Shown: positions 1 to 10,351 of the stretch, one piece after another
How the letters are laid out: the number at the start of each line of letters is the position of its first letter
Numbering within the stretch: position 1 is the first letter of the stretch
Origin: Lysobacterales bacterium
GTDB taxonomy: Bacteria > Pseudomonadota > Gammaproteobacteria > Xanthomonadales > Marinicellaceae
Length of the DNA stretch: 11,433 nt
Direction of reading: 5' to 3'
Assembly (NCBI GenBank): GCA_015494035.1
Contig: WGBZ01000336.1
Location: forward strand, 1 to 11,433
Notes under the pieces: model-generated
The model's input: the letters and a program-made list of their open reading frames with translations, nothing else
What the model was told of the DNA's origin: nothing
Database searches by the model: none
Program-made: the position numbers and the translations under genes

Positions 1-70
1 GGCGCCGGCGCTAACCCATTGGCCCGTCCGCCCAGGGGCGAAAGCGGGCAGACCAAGAGAACACACCACC

Positions 71-2500
71 ATGGCTGAAAACCTGCTGATCGTCGAGTCA
101 CCCGCCAAATCAAAAACCATCGAGAAATACCTCGGCAAGAACCACAAGGTCTTGGCCTCCTATGGCCACGTCCGGGATCTGGTGCCAAAGAACGGCGCCG
201 TGGACCCGGAACACGATTTCGCCATGAAATACCAGGAAGTGGAGCGCAACAAGCGCCACATCGACGCCATCGTGCGGGAAGCCAAAAAAGCCGATAACAT
301 TTACCTGGCCACTGACCTTGATCGCGAAGGGGAAGCCATTTCCTGGCACGTGGCCGAGATATTGAAAGAAAAAGGCGTGCTGGATGACAGCAAAAACGTC
401 TACAGGGTGGTTTTTAACGAGATTACCCCTTCGGCCATCAAGGATGCGGTGGCCAACCCCCGTGACCTGTCCCAGAATCTGGTGGATGCCCAGCAGGCAC
501 GTCGGGCACTGGATTACCTGGTGGGCTTTAACCTTTCTCCGCTGCTGTGGAAAAAAGTCCGGCGCGGTCTGTCCGCTGGCCGCGTGCAAAGCCCGGCCTT
601 GCACATGATTGTCAAGCGCGAAGAAGAAATTGATGCCTTCGAACCGCAAGAATACTGGAGCGTCACGGCCGAGCTACAAAAACAGGCCGACGCATTTACC
701 GCCCGCCTGGTTCAGTACCAGGGCAAAAAACTCAAGAAATTCGACCTCAACAACGCCGAGCAGGTCAACCAGGTACTGGCCGAACTGAAACAGCAGGCTG
801 GCAAGGAGCTGGCAGTCAGCGACGTGCAGGAAAAACTGCGCCAACGCCGCCCGGCACCGCCGTTCATTACCTCTACCCTGCAACAGGAAGCCGCGCGCAA
901 GCTGGGTTTTTCCACCCGCAAAACCATGCAGATTGCCCAGCAATTGTATGAAGGCGTCAATGTTCGCGGCCAGCATCAGGGCCTGATCACCTACATGCGT
1001 ACCGACTCGGTACACCTGGCCCAGGACGCGCTACGTGAGATTCGCGAAACCATCGCGAAAAAATTCGGCCCGGAACTGGTGCCGGAAAAACCCAATTTCT
1101 ACAAGAGCAAGGCCAAAAATGCCCAGGAGGCTCACGAAGCCATTCGTCCCGTTCAGGCACGCCTGGCACCGGGGGAAATCCGTTCCGAACTGGACAACGA
1201 CCAGTATCGCCTTTATCAACTGGTCTGGAAACGCGCCCTGGCCTCGCAAATGGTTCCGGCCCAGATTGCCACGGTGACGGCCAATTTCAATTTTGGCAAC
1301 GATCACCAGCTGCGTTCCACCGGTTCCACGGTGGTCAAAAAAGGCTTTCTGACCGTTTATGAAGAAGGCGTTGACGACCGGAAAAAAGAAGACGAAGAAC
1401 GCCTGCCGCCCTTGCAAGTCGGTGAAAAAGTTGCTGTCAGGGACATCACCGGCAAGCAACACTTTACCGAACCCCCACCCCGCTACACCGAAGCCTCGCT
1501 GGTCAAGGCCCTGGAAGAGTACGGTATCGGCCGGCCTTCCACCTATGCCAGTATCATCAGCACGTTGCTGAACCGGGAATACGTGGAGCTGGATCGCAAG
1601 CGCTTTGTACCCACCGACATTGGCAAAGTCGTTGCACGTTTTCTTGATCAGCATTTCGATCCATATGTGGACTACGAATTTACTGCACGCCTGGAAGACG
1701 AACTGGATGCCGTGGCACGCGGTGAAAAACCCTGGAAACCCCTGCTCAAGGAGTTCTGGGAACCGTTCATCAAGCGCATACACGAAAAGGAAGAGAGTGT
1801 CTCCAGCGAAGAGGCCCGTTACAAGCGTGAATTGGGCACCGACCCGGCCACCGGCAAGCCCATCACGGCACGCATTGGCAAATATGGCTCCTTTGTCCAG
1901 ATCGGCTCGCGTGAAGACGAGGAAAAGCCCCGCTTTGCCGGCCTGCGCCCGGGCCAGAAGCTCGACACCATCACCCTGGAAGAAGCCCTGGAGCTTTTCA
2001 AGTTGCCACGGGACCTCGGCGAAACCCCCGAAGGCGAGCCCCTGTCGGTGAATATCGGTCGTTTTGGGCCGTATGTGCGCTACGGCAACAAATTTGTTTC
2101 CATCAAGGATGACGACCCGTACACCATCACGCGGGAAAAAGCCTTGCAGCTGGTGGCCGAGAAGAAAATCGCCGATGCCAACAAAATCATCAAGACCTTT
2201 GAGGATGGTATCCAGATTCTCAATGGCCGCTGGGGCCCCTATGTCACCGATGGAGAAAAGAACGCCCGCATTGGCAAGGACGTGGATGCCAAGAGCCTGA
2301 GCCATGAAGACTGCGTTGAGCTGCTGGCCAAGGCGCCGGTAAAAAAGAAACGTGGCACTCGCAAGACCACCAGCAAGAAAACCACCAAAAAGGCCAGCGC
2401 CAAGACCGGCAAGAAGACCACCAAAAAAACCGCAGCCAGCAAAAAGGCCGCAAGCAAAAAAACCAGCAGAAAAAAAAGCACAACCGCCAAAGCCAGCTAA
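71..2500 (+). CDS. topA: DNA topoisomerase I (type IA), zinc-finger-free form with Lys-rich tail
   Basis: Relaxes negatively supercoiled DNA by cutting and rejoining one strand through a 5'-phosphotyrosine. The 809-residue product opens with the Toprim domain: E9 lies in the VESPAKSKTI motif and the DxDxE metal triad is D82, D84, E86. The nucleophile is Y308 in ITYMRTDS, and the EEYGIGRPSTYA motif follows near residue 480. After about residue 580 come repeats of the IGRFGPYV type (IGKYGSFV, IGRFGPYV, NGRWGPYV), i.e. the Topoisom_I repeat domain seen in mycobacterial and some proteobacterial enzymes. The three tetracysteine zinc fingers of the E. coli enzyme are absent; the last 230 residues hold one cysteine. 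Residues 757-809 are a Lys/Arg-rich tail. The ATG at 71 fits the family N-terminus exactly, although its ribosome binding site is weak (AAGAGA). A TAA at 12-14 could end an upstream gene, but too little is visible to identify it. Identity is certain. Confidence 0.97.
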   Translation: MAENLLIVESPAKSKTIEKYLGKNHKVLASYGHVRDLVPKNGAVDPEHDFAMKYQEVERNKRHIDAIVREAKKADNIYLATDLDREGEAISWHVAEILKEKGVLDDSKNVYRVVFNEITPSAIKDAVANPRDLSQNLVDAQQARRALDYLVGFNLSPLLWKKVRRGLSAGRVQSPALHMIVKREEEIDAFEPQEYWSVTAELQKQADAFTARLVQYQGKKLKKFDLNNAEQVNQVLAELKQQAGKELAVSDVQEKLRQRRPAPPFITSTLQQEAARKLGFSTRKTMQIAQQLYEGVNVRGQHQGLITYMRTDSVHLAQDALREIRETIAKKFGPELVPEKPNFYKSKAKNAQEAHEAIRPVQARLAPGEIRSELDNDQYRLYQLVWKRALASQMVPAQIATVTANFNFGNDHQLRSTGSTVVKKGFLTVYEEGVDDRKKEDEERLPPLQVGEKVAVRDITGKQHFTEPPPRYTEASLVKALEEYGIGRPSTYASIISTLLNREYVELDRKRFVPTDIGKVVARFLDQHFDPYVDYEFTARLEDELDAVARGEKPWKPLLKEFWEPFIKRIHEKEESVSSEEARYKRELGTDPATGKPITARIGKYGSFVQIGSREDEEKPRFAGLRPGQKLDTITLEEALELFKLPRDLGETPEGEPLSVNIGRFGPYVRYGNKFVSIKDDDPYTITREKALQLVAEKKIADANKIIKTFEDGIQILNGRWGPYVTDGEKNARIGKDVDAKSLSHEDCVELLAKAPVKKKRGTRKTTSKKTTKKASAKTGKKTTKKTAASKKAASKKTSRKKSTTAKAS
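2339..2497 (+). repeat. Low-complexity Lys/Thr/Ala/Ser tail of TopA
   Basis: Residues 757-809 of TopA consist of irregular repeats of short [ST]KK and TTKK units. About 23 of 53 residues are Lys or Arg and none is acidic. The DNA is almost free of T on the coding strand and contains homopolymeric A runs of six (2341-2346), seven (2423-2429 and 2456-2462) and eight (2470-2477). Similar histone-H1-like tails on type IA topoisomerases are known to raise DNA affinity and processivity; that role is inferred here. Confidence 0.85.
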
Positions 2501-2542
2501 TGGTGCTCATCACCTGGCCTGGCAGAAAGCGGGGTTGAAACC

Positions 2543-5399
<2,857 letters not shown>

Positions 5400-5402
<3 letters not shown>

Positions 5403-5416
5403 CTGCCCGGCGGTCA
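5400..5416. other. Hairpin spanning both convergent stop codons
   Basis: TGACTGC (5400-5406) pairs with GCGGTCA (5410-5416) around a CCG loop, giving seven pairs, one of them a G-T wobble. The left arm begins with the waaA TGA and the right arm ends with the complement of the hydrolase TGA. No T-run follows on either strand, so it is not a standard intrinsic terminator. It may only slow polymerase or protect 3' ends. Confidence 0.4.
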
Positions 5417-6286
5417 CTCCTGAAGAAAAGCCTTTATCTGTTCTGCCACGGCAATGGCCCGGGTCAGGTGCAGGTGGTGGCCCCCGGACAGGCGCGAGAC
5501 ACTGGCTGGCGCCAGTGCGCGCAAGCGCTGGGAAGCGGTCTGGTAATTCAGCGCTTCGGTGACAGGCTCGGCCAAAAGCACCTGCGTGGGCACCTTGGTC
5601 GCTTGCAGTATTTCCTGAATTTGCGCTTCGGCCAGACGAAACAGGGATGGCAAGCGCAGGCGCTTATCGGTGCGCCAGTGATACTGCGCTTTGTCGTCGT
5701 CGGTTTCCCGCTTGGCCAGGCCGCGTTCCACCAGTGGTCGCAAGCACGCTACTGGCATAGGGGTGGCCTGTTGGCGCGCGGCAATGGCCGCTTCCACCGA
5801 GGGGTAAAAGCGCCGGTGTTCAAGCGTATGCGCCTGCCATTTGCGCACCGCCTTTTGTAACTCGGCCGCTGCCTGCCCGGGTTGCCATGGCGGGATCGGA
5901 CCAAGGTTTTCGATCATAATCAGCCGCTCGGTGCGTTCAGTCTCGGCCACGCTGTAGAGCTGCGCGATGGCCGCTCCCAGCGAATGCCCCAGCAGCACGG
6001 CTTTGTCCCAACCCAGCTGATCCAGGATTTCCGGTACCTCCAGCACGTAGTCAAAAAACGCATAAATATGTCCCGGGGCACGGTGATCGGAATGGCCGTG
6101 GCCGGGAAAGTCCATGGCCAGCACTTCACAATCGGTCAACAAGGGCGCCAACGCGCTGAAGCTGGCGGCATTGTCCAGCCAGCCATGCAGAGCCAGCACC
6201 TTGCGAGGTGCGCCGGGGTTCCAATGCAAGCCGGTAACGGTGCCATAACGGCAGGAAAAGCGGCGTTCTTCGGGGCCTTTTCTCAT
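5414..6286 (-). CDS. Alpha/beta hydrolase, SERHL-like
   Basis: Predicted cytosolic serine hydrolase of unknown substrate. The 290-residue product has an alpha/beta-hydrolase core: HGWLDNAASF (34-43) with the oxyanion region, MDFPGHGHSDHR (58-69), the nucleophile elbow GHSLGA with S102, and a late GGHHLHL (268-274) holding the likely catalytic histidine, H270 or H271. The catalytic acid is not obvious; E240 in VLLAEPVTE or a nearby acidic residue are candidates. The HGWLDN, PGHGxSxHR and LGWDKAVLLGHSLG pattern resembles the serine-hydrolase-like (SERHL) group. I place the start at ATG 6286, 13 nt after the hemH stop, because homology begins just after it. It lacks a clear ribosome binding site. 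An in-frame ATG at 6340 has an AGGTG nine bases upstream but would only add residues read from the hemH tail. Last gene of the minus-strand operon. Confidence 0.85.
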   Translation of the reverse strand: MRKGPEERRFSCRYGTVTGLHWNPGAPRKVLALHGWLDNAASFSALAPLLTDCEVLAMDFPGHGHSDHRAPGHIYAFFDYVLEVPEILDQLGWDKAVLLGHSLGAAIAQLYSVAETERTERLIMIENLGPIPPWQPGQAAAELQKAVRKWQAHTLEHRRFYPSVEAAIAARQQATPMPVACLRPLVERGLAKRETDDDKAQYHWRTDKRLRLPSLFRLAEAQIQEILQATKVPTQVLLAEPVTEALNYQTASQRLRALAPASVSRLSGGHHLHLTRAIAVAEQIKAFLQE

Positions 6287-6299
6287 ACTATTTGGCGTG

Positions 6300-7307
6300 T
6301 TATTGCCGGCTGGGGAGGTTCTGGGCCACAAGCTGCTCATACAGCAGCACCTGCGCTTCGCGGTCATTCAAGGCCGGGATGTAGGAAAAACGCTGCCCAC
6401 CGGCCTGCAAAAAGGTGTCCCGGTATTGCATGTCGATTTCCTCCAGCGTTTCCAGCCCGTCGGTGGAAAACCCCGGGCACAGCACATCCACGTGGGACAC
6501 GCCATCCTTGGCCCAGTCGGTCAAAACCGCATCTGTTTTTGGTTCCAGCCATTGCCGGGGGCCAAACTGCGATTGCCAGGCCAGTTGCCACTGGTTTTCG
6601 GTCAAACCCAACCGCTCGGCCAGTGCTTTGGCCGTGGCTTGACAGCGATCCGCATACGGGTCGCCAGCGTCGATGTATTCCTGAGGCAAGCCGTGAAAGC
6701 TCAGCAGCAGCTTCTGACCGCGACCATGCTGTTGCCAGTGTTTGTGCACCGAATCCGCCAGTGCCTTGATGTAGAAAGGGTGTGTGGCGTAGTCTTGTAC
6801 ATAGCGAATGGCCGGACGCGGCCGATCTGGATTGGCGGAAAAGTAGGCGTCTATCTGGTCGCGAATGGGGTCAAAGGTGGTGCGGGAATACTGTGGATAC
6901 ATGGCCATCACCAGCAGTTCATCACCGGTTTTCCAGTCGGTTTCGGCCAAACGCTGCTGCAATGACGGTTGACCATAAACCATGGCGTGGTCAAACTGGT
7001 GATCGGGATGACGCGCCGCCAGCTTTTCGGTCAGTCGGCGCGTGTACACAGCCAGCGGCGCGCCTTCTGGCAGCCAAATCTGTCGGTACTTTTCCGCCAC
7101 TTTTCCCGATCTTAGCGGCAAGATAACGGTATTTAGCAACACGCTCCATAAAAGCCCGGTGTTTTTTATCACCCGTGGGTCACTGAGAAAGCGTTTCAGG
7201 TACCGTTTCACCGCGGTTTTTTCCGGCCGTTCGGGCGATCCAAGGTTCACCAGCCAAACCCGTTGCTGGCCTTTTTTATCTGCTTTTTTATCTTTTGCTT
7301 TTAACAC
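6300..7307 (-). CDS. hemH: Ferrochelatase (protoporphyrin ferrochelatase)
   Basis: Inserts Fe(II) into protoporphyrin IX, the last step of protoheme synthesis. With the GTG start the protein has 335 residues. Motifs in order are VWLVNLGSPERPEK (17-30), YLKRFLSDPRVI (36-47), GAPLAVYTRRL (82-92), YGQPSLQQRL (111-120), MYPQYSRTTF (136-145), LSFHGLPQEYIDAGDPY (202-218), and CPGFSTDGLETLEEI (277-291). H205 and E286 correspond to the conserved active-site His and Glu. No C-terminal cysteine set for a [2Fe-2S] cluster is seen. Residues 1-13 are unusually lysine-rich and AT-rich in DNA before the family core begins. GTG 7307 has AGGA eight bases upstream; the nearby ATG 7312 is out of frame and only three bases from that AGGA. 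The gene follows uppP by 25 nt and precedes the hydrolase by 13 nt. Confidence 0.96.
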   Translation of the reverse strand: MLKAKDKKADKKGQQRVWLVNLGSPERPEKTAVKRYLKRFLSDPRVIKNTGLLWSVLLNTVILPLRSGKVAEKYRQIWLPEGAPLAVYTRRLTEKLAARHPDHQFDHAMVYGQPSLQQRLAETDWKTGDELLVMAMYPQYSRTTFDPIRDQIDAYFSANPDRPRPAIRYVQDYATHPFYIKALADSVHKHWQQHGRGQKLLLSFHGLPQEYIDAGDPYADRCQATAKALAERLGLTENQWQLAWQSQFGPRQWLEPKTDAVLTDWAKDGVSHVDVLCPGFSTDGLETLEEIDMQYRDTFLQAGGQRFSYIPALNDREAQVLLYEQLVAQNLPSRQ

Positions 7308-7319
7308 GCCATGGTTCCT
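7305..7319 (-). promoter_or_regulatory. Ribosome binding site and GTG start of hemH, with embedded ATG mini-frame
   Basis: On the minus strand AGGA (7319-7316) is followed after eight bases by GTG (7307-7305). Between them lies ATG (7312-7310), in another frame, which reads only ATG-GCG-TGT-TAA and stops at 7301. The three-base gap between AGGA and that ATG is too short for efficient initiation, so the GTG is the likely start. Initiation at the ATG would compete with hemH. Confidence 0.55.
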
Positions 7320-7332
7320 GTGGGGGTGGGGC

Positions 7333-8133
7333 TCATGCGCCGCTGCCCTGCTGCCATAACACGCCCAGGATGGCCAGACCCAGAACAATGCGGTAAATGG
7401 CAAACACTGCCAGTGGGGTTTTCTGCAGGAAACGCAGAAACCAGCCTATGGTGGCCATGGCCGTGACAAAACTCACCCCTGTCACCAGCAGCAACAAGGC
7501 ATAAGAAAATTCCGCCGGTTGACGAATGACTTTGAGGCTGCCATAGGCGGTTACCAGCATCAAGGCGGGGATGGCCAAAAGAAAGGAGCCGCGGGCGGCG
7601 GTTTGTTTGTCCAGGCCCATCAGCAGACCGCCGGTGAGCGTGACACCCGAACGCGAGGCACCGGGGATCAAAGCCAGCACCTGCCAGATGCCCATTTTGA
7701 TCAGGTGCCCGGGTTTCAGCTGTTTTTCCCGCGCCTGATGCAGCAACTCGGCCACCCACAGCAATAGCCCAAAAGCGATGCTGCTTAAAGCGATGACCCA
7801 GGCTGATCGCAACTGCGTTTCAATCAGGTCGTGAAACAACAGACCAAACACGGCCAGGGGTAGTGTGGCCACAACCAGAGCGGCGGCCAGCGCGCGGTTT
7901 TCTCCGCTCAGCATGGCCAGCAGATCCTGTCGGAAATACCAGATCACAGCCAACAGGGTGCCAAAATGCGCCGCAATGTCCACGACCACGCCCTGATCCG
8001 GCCAGCCTGTGAGCCATGACAACAGAATCAGGTGGGCCGAGGAAGACACGGGCAGAAACTCGGTCACGCCCTGTAATAGGGCCAAAACCAAAGCCTGCAA
8101 CCAGCTAATGTCCGCCACCACTGGGGAAACCAT
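7333..8133 (-). CDS. uppP: Undecaprenyl-diphosphatase (bacitracin resistance type BacA)
   Basis: Integral membrane enzyme that dephosphorylates C55-PP to the lipid carrier C55-P used for peptidoglycan, O-antigen and other envelope polymers. The 266-residue product has the normal family length. The N-terminal signature is complete: QGVTEFLPVSSSAHLIL (21-37) with Q21 and E25 of the (E/Q)xxxE motif and the SSSAH serines. The second signature is PGASRSGVT (157-165), with R161. Several hydrophobic segments (about 85-105, 112-130, 183-200, 210-233, 242-260) fit the BacA membrane fold. The start ATG 8133 lies two bases after the stop of the upstream TPR gene. AAAGG (8147-8143) nine bases before the start sits within the last codons of that gene, so translation is probably coupled. 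Overproduction in this family gives bacitracin tolerance. Confidence 0.97.
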   Translation of the reverse strand: MVSPVVADISWLQALVLALLQGVTEFLPVSSSAHLILLSWLTGWPDQGVVVDIAAHFGTLLAVIWYFRQDLLAMLSGENRALAAALVVATLPLAVFGLLFHDLIETQLRSAWVIALSSIAFGLLLWVAELLHQAREKQLKPGHLIKMGIWQVLALIPGASRSGVTLTGGLLMGLDKQTAARGSFLLAIPALMLVTAYGSLKVIRQPAEFSYALLLLVTGVSFVTAMATIGWFLRFLQKTPLAVFAIYRIVLGLAILGVLWQQGSGA

Positions 8134-8135
8134 GT

Positions 8136-10235
8136 TCAGTCGCCTTTAGCCGCTGGCTCGTTATCACCAGACTGGCCCGCAGGCCCGGCTGTTTTTTTGC
8201 CTTCCGCGTTATCACCCAGGTGTTTGGCGTAACTTTTCCAATGCCCTTCTTCAAAACGGCTGGTTCGCCACCAGGGTACATCGCGCAGCACCGGCTTCTC
8301 CAATGGCTTGTTGAAAATGCTTTGCAGGTGCTTGAGCGTGGCCTCATCACCCGCCAGCCATTTGTCAGTATTGACCTGTTCAACATTCAGGCCCATGCCG
8401 ATCAGCTGATTGACGGTGCGCGTCCAGTCCTTCGCTTCGATAGGTTCTGCACCAAAGGCATGTTGATGCAACCAGATATCAGGGGAGTTCCGTTGCAGCA
8501 CCACCACCCTGGCCTCGGGAAAAAAGCGCTTGATGAGCTTGGCCTGATGGGGGTTAAGAAACATGAAATCCACCACGTCACGATCTTCACCACCCAACCA
8601 CGGCTTGATGTGATCCCAGTAAACGGTGCGCTCGTTGGTGATGGTTTCCTTGCCCAAGGCATCCAGATCCGCGGTTTTCTGCAGGGCGTAAAAGATATCA
8701 GGCCGCCCCAGGCCTGCCAGCCGGTCATTCAACACTTCCAGTCCTTGGGCTTTCAGCCACAGGGCAAATGTCTGGATGTCGGTGGAATCATAGCCGAGCA
8801 CAAAAGTGGGAATTTTGTGATTACCTTCTCCCTCAGCCGGCCAGGACTGAATGGTTTTTACTTCTTCTTCGTCCAGCTCGGGGTATTTGGGTACCCGCCG
8901 CAAGGGCGGAACCTGGGCGAAGGTTTCCCAGGCCTGATCAAACTGTTGTTGCCGGTCTTCCAACAGGGCTTTGGATTGCAACAGGGGCGCCTTGGCCTTG
9001 TCATTAAATTTGTCAAACGGGATGGTGAGCAAAAACAGTTCCGCATCCGCCAGCTTGTCCTGGGCAAACAGGCTCCACAGTTTTAACAGCATGGCCTCGG
9101 CATGATTAGGCATCAAGCTCAGGACCTTGTCTGCGGCCGCTTCGGCGGGCTGAGGTTGACCGCTGGCCAGGTAGGAACGTGCCTGCCCCAGCAAGGCTGT
9201 CAGATAACGGGAATCGCCCTCGCTTATCTTCCCGTACGCTTCCAGGGCTTTATCTGGGCGTCCTTGATATTCGTAGGTTTCCGCCAGGGCCACCTTGGCT
9301 TCGGAATCTTCCGGTCGGCTCTCCAATGCCTGCAGCAGCCAGAACCGGGCGTCCGGCCACTGGCCCATCCTGCTCAGGGCCTGGCCCAGGGTCAGCTTGA
9401 CTGAAGTGGGGGCGTTTTTCTTCACCACCTCACTCAGGTATTTGGCAGCCAGTGGGTATTGCTTTTCCACAAACGCGGTGTTGCCTAGAGCAATGAACGA
9501 TTCGCGCGTTTCGGGGTACTTGCTGACAAAGTCCTTGATCTCATCCGCCGCGGCCTGCAGGTTTCCTGACCATAACTGCGACAGGGCCTTGTAATAGCGC
9601 GCCAGTGCATCGCCCGGTTCCATGGCCAGCACCTTGTCAAAATAACGCTCGGCGCCGGCCCAGTTGCGTTTTTCATACAAGCCCTTGCCGATCATTAATT
9701 TGATCGCCGTGTTATCCGGGTGTTGCTCTTCCAGTTGGGTCAGGTCTGACAAGGCCTGTTCGACCTGACCTTCTTCGATATTGATATCGTCCAGATGCAA
9801 GCGGGCTTCCAGCCCCTCCGGGTTCACATGCAATGCCTGTTTCAGGTGTTGTTTGGCCTGCTTGGTGTTACCCAGCTGATTTTCAATAAAACCGGCGCCC
9901 ACCAGCGCCGCGTACAGGTTGGGGTTTTTTTCGATGGCCCGGTTGTATTCTTCCAATGCCTGCTCGAATTGCCCGGCTCTGGCCAGGATAGCCCCTTTAA
10001 GTTGATGGTAGGCTGGCGCAAATTCATTGCCTTGCAGTGCCTTGTTGACCCATTTGAGCGCCTCGTCAAGGCGGTTTTCACCCAGGTATAAGGTGGCCAG
10101 GGTATACATCAGGTCGGTGTTTTCCGGTTCATCCTGCAGCAATTCAAGGTAACCTTTTTCGGCTTCGTCAATGCGGCCTGCCTTGTGCCATTCCATGACC
10201 TGGGACAATTTGTTGGGGTTTTCTTCTGTACTCAT
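8136..10235 (-). CDS. TPR protein with degenerate sulfotransferase-like C-terminal domain
   Basis: Large 699-residue protein without signal peptide or membrane segment. Residues 1 to about 445 are tandem tetratricopeptide-like helix pairs; clear units include DLMYTLATLYLGENRLDEAL (41-60), ILARAGQFEQALEEYNRAIEKNPN (83-106) and YEYQGRPDKALEAY (321-334). Residues 445-476 are an acidic, proline-bearing linker. Residues 476-676 follow the order of the bacterial TPR-sulfotransferase family: FVLGYDSTDIQTFALWL (478-494) where the PAPS-binding PRSGTT loop should be, FFPEARVVVLQRNSPDIWLHQ (571-591) matching the 3'-phosphate motif, and FEEGHWKSYAKHLG (661-674) matching the family's closing GRWxxYxxHL. 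The PRSGTT loop is gone, so sulfotransfer is doubtful and the domain may only bind something. Start ATG 10235 has GAGA six bases upstream; an in-frame ATG 10304 lies further upstream in the leader. Domain call for the C-terminus is inference. Confidence 0.83.
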   Translation of the reverse strand: MSTEENPNKLSQVMEWHKAGRIDEAEKGYLELLQDEPENTDLMYTLATLYLGENRLDEALKWVNKALQGNEFAPAYHQLKGAILARAGQFEQALEEYNRAIEKNPNLYAALVGAGFIENQLGNTKQAKQHLKQALHVNPEGLEARLHLDDINIEEGQVEQALSDLTQLEEQHPDNTAIKLMIGKGLYEKRNWAGAERYFDKVLAMEPGDALARYYKALSQLWSGNLQAAADEIKDFVSKYPETRESFIALGNTAFVEKQYPLAAKYLSEVVKKNAPTSVKLTLGQALSRMGQWPDARFWLLQALESRPEDSEAKVALAETYEYQGRPDKALEAYGKISEGDSRYLTALLGQARSYLASGQPQPAEAAADKVLSLMPNHAEAMLLKLWSLFAQDKLADAELFLLTIPFDKFNDKAKAPLLQSKALLEDRQQQFDQAWETFAQVPPLRRVPKYPELDEEEVKTIQSWPAEGEGNHKIPTFVLGYDSTDIQTFALWLKAQGLEVLNDRLAGLGRPDIFYALQKTADLDALGKETITNERTVYWDHIKPWLGGEDRDVVDFMFLNPHQAKLIKRFFPEARVVVLQRNSPDIWLHQHAFGAEPIEAKDWTRTVNQLIGMGLNVEQVNTDKWLAGDEATLKHLQSIFNKPLEKPVLRDVPWWRTSRFEEGHWKSYAKHLGDNAEGKKTAGPAGQSGDNEPAAKGD

Positions 10236-10252
10236 GGTTGTTCTCGTTTGGT

Positions 10253-10309
10253 GTTTAAACCGGTACCGGACTGCCTCATCCCCAATCACTGGGCCATTAA
10301 TCACTAGTG
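10253..10309. promoter_or_regulatory. Palindromes and direct repeats in the leader of the TPR gene
   Basis: Within the 123-nt gap are two overlapping perfect palindromes, GTTTAAAC (10253-10260) and CCGGTACCGG (10260-10269). There is also a palindrome CACTAGTG (10302-10309) and a direct repeat AATCACT (10284-10290 and 10299-10305, 15 nt apart). They lie between the candidate promoter and the TPR start codon. They could be operator sites or chance; no known regulator box is recognised. Confidence 0.25.
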
Positions 10310-10321
10310 GGGTGTTTTGGG

Positions 10322-10351
10322 ATAAGACGCAATCGTCTACGTGGTTTTCAA
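10322..10351 (-). promoter_or_regulatory. Candidate sigma70-type promoter for TPR gene-uppP-hemH-hydrolase
   Basis: On the minus strand TTGAAA (10351-10346, five of six to consensus) and TCTTAT (10327-10322, four of six) are separated by 18 bases. They lie in the only sizeable gap of the minus-strand cluster, about 90 nt before the TPR start codon. The position is right for driving the four downstream genes, but the match is modest. Confidence 0.35.

Noticed and set aside
1..70. Upstream gene end (TAA at 12-14) or topA promoter
   Set aside because: Only three codons would be visible before the TAA, and no convincing -35/-10 pair is present.
1031..2305. Long open frame (424 codons) on the minus strand inside topA
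   Set aside because: It mirrors the topA codons, has no recognisable domain or ribosome binding site, and results from the scarcity of complementary stop triplets in a GC-biased gene.
2423..2477. A7 and A8 runs as a phase-variation switch
   Set aside because: TopA is expected to be essential or nearly so and the runs fall in a lysine-coding tail, where AAA repeats are expected; without strain comparison there is no evidence for switching.
6287..6367. Upstream in-frame starts for the SERHL-like hydrolase
   Set aside because: They would add 18 to 27 residues translated from the end of hemH that have no hydrolase similarity.
5882..6769. Long plus-strand open frame across the hydrolase and hemH
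   Set aside because: It is antisense to two well-supported genes and spans their junction; its translation is Arg/Pro/Gly-rich with no family resemblance.
10325..10338. AGACG-CAAT-CGTCT hairpin after the YheT-type hydrolase as a terminator
   Set aside because: Only five pairs with no T-run on the minus strand; it also overlaps the candidate -10 region.
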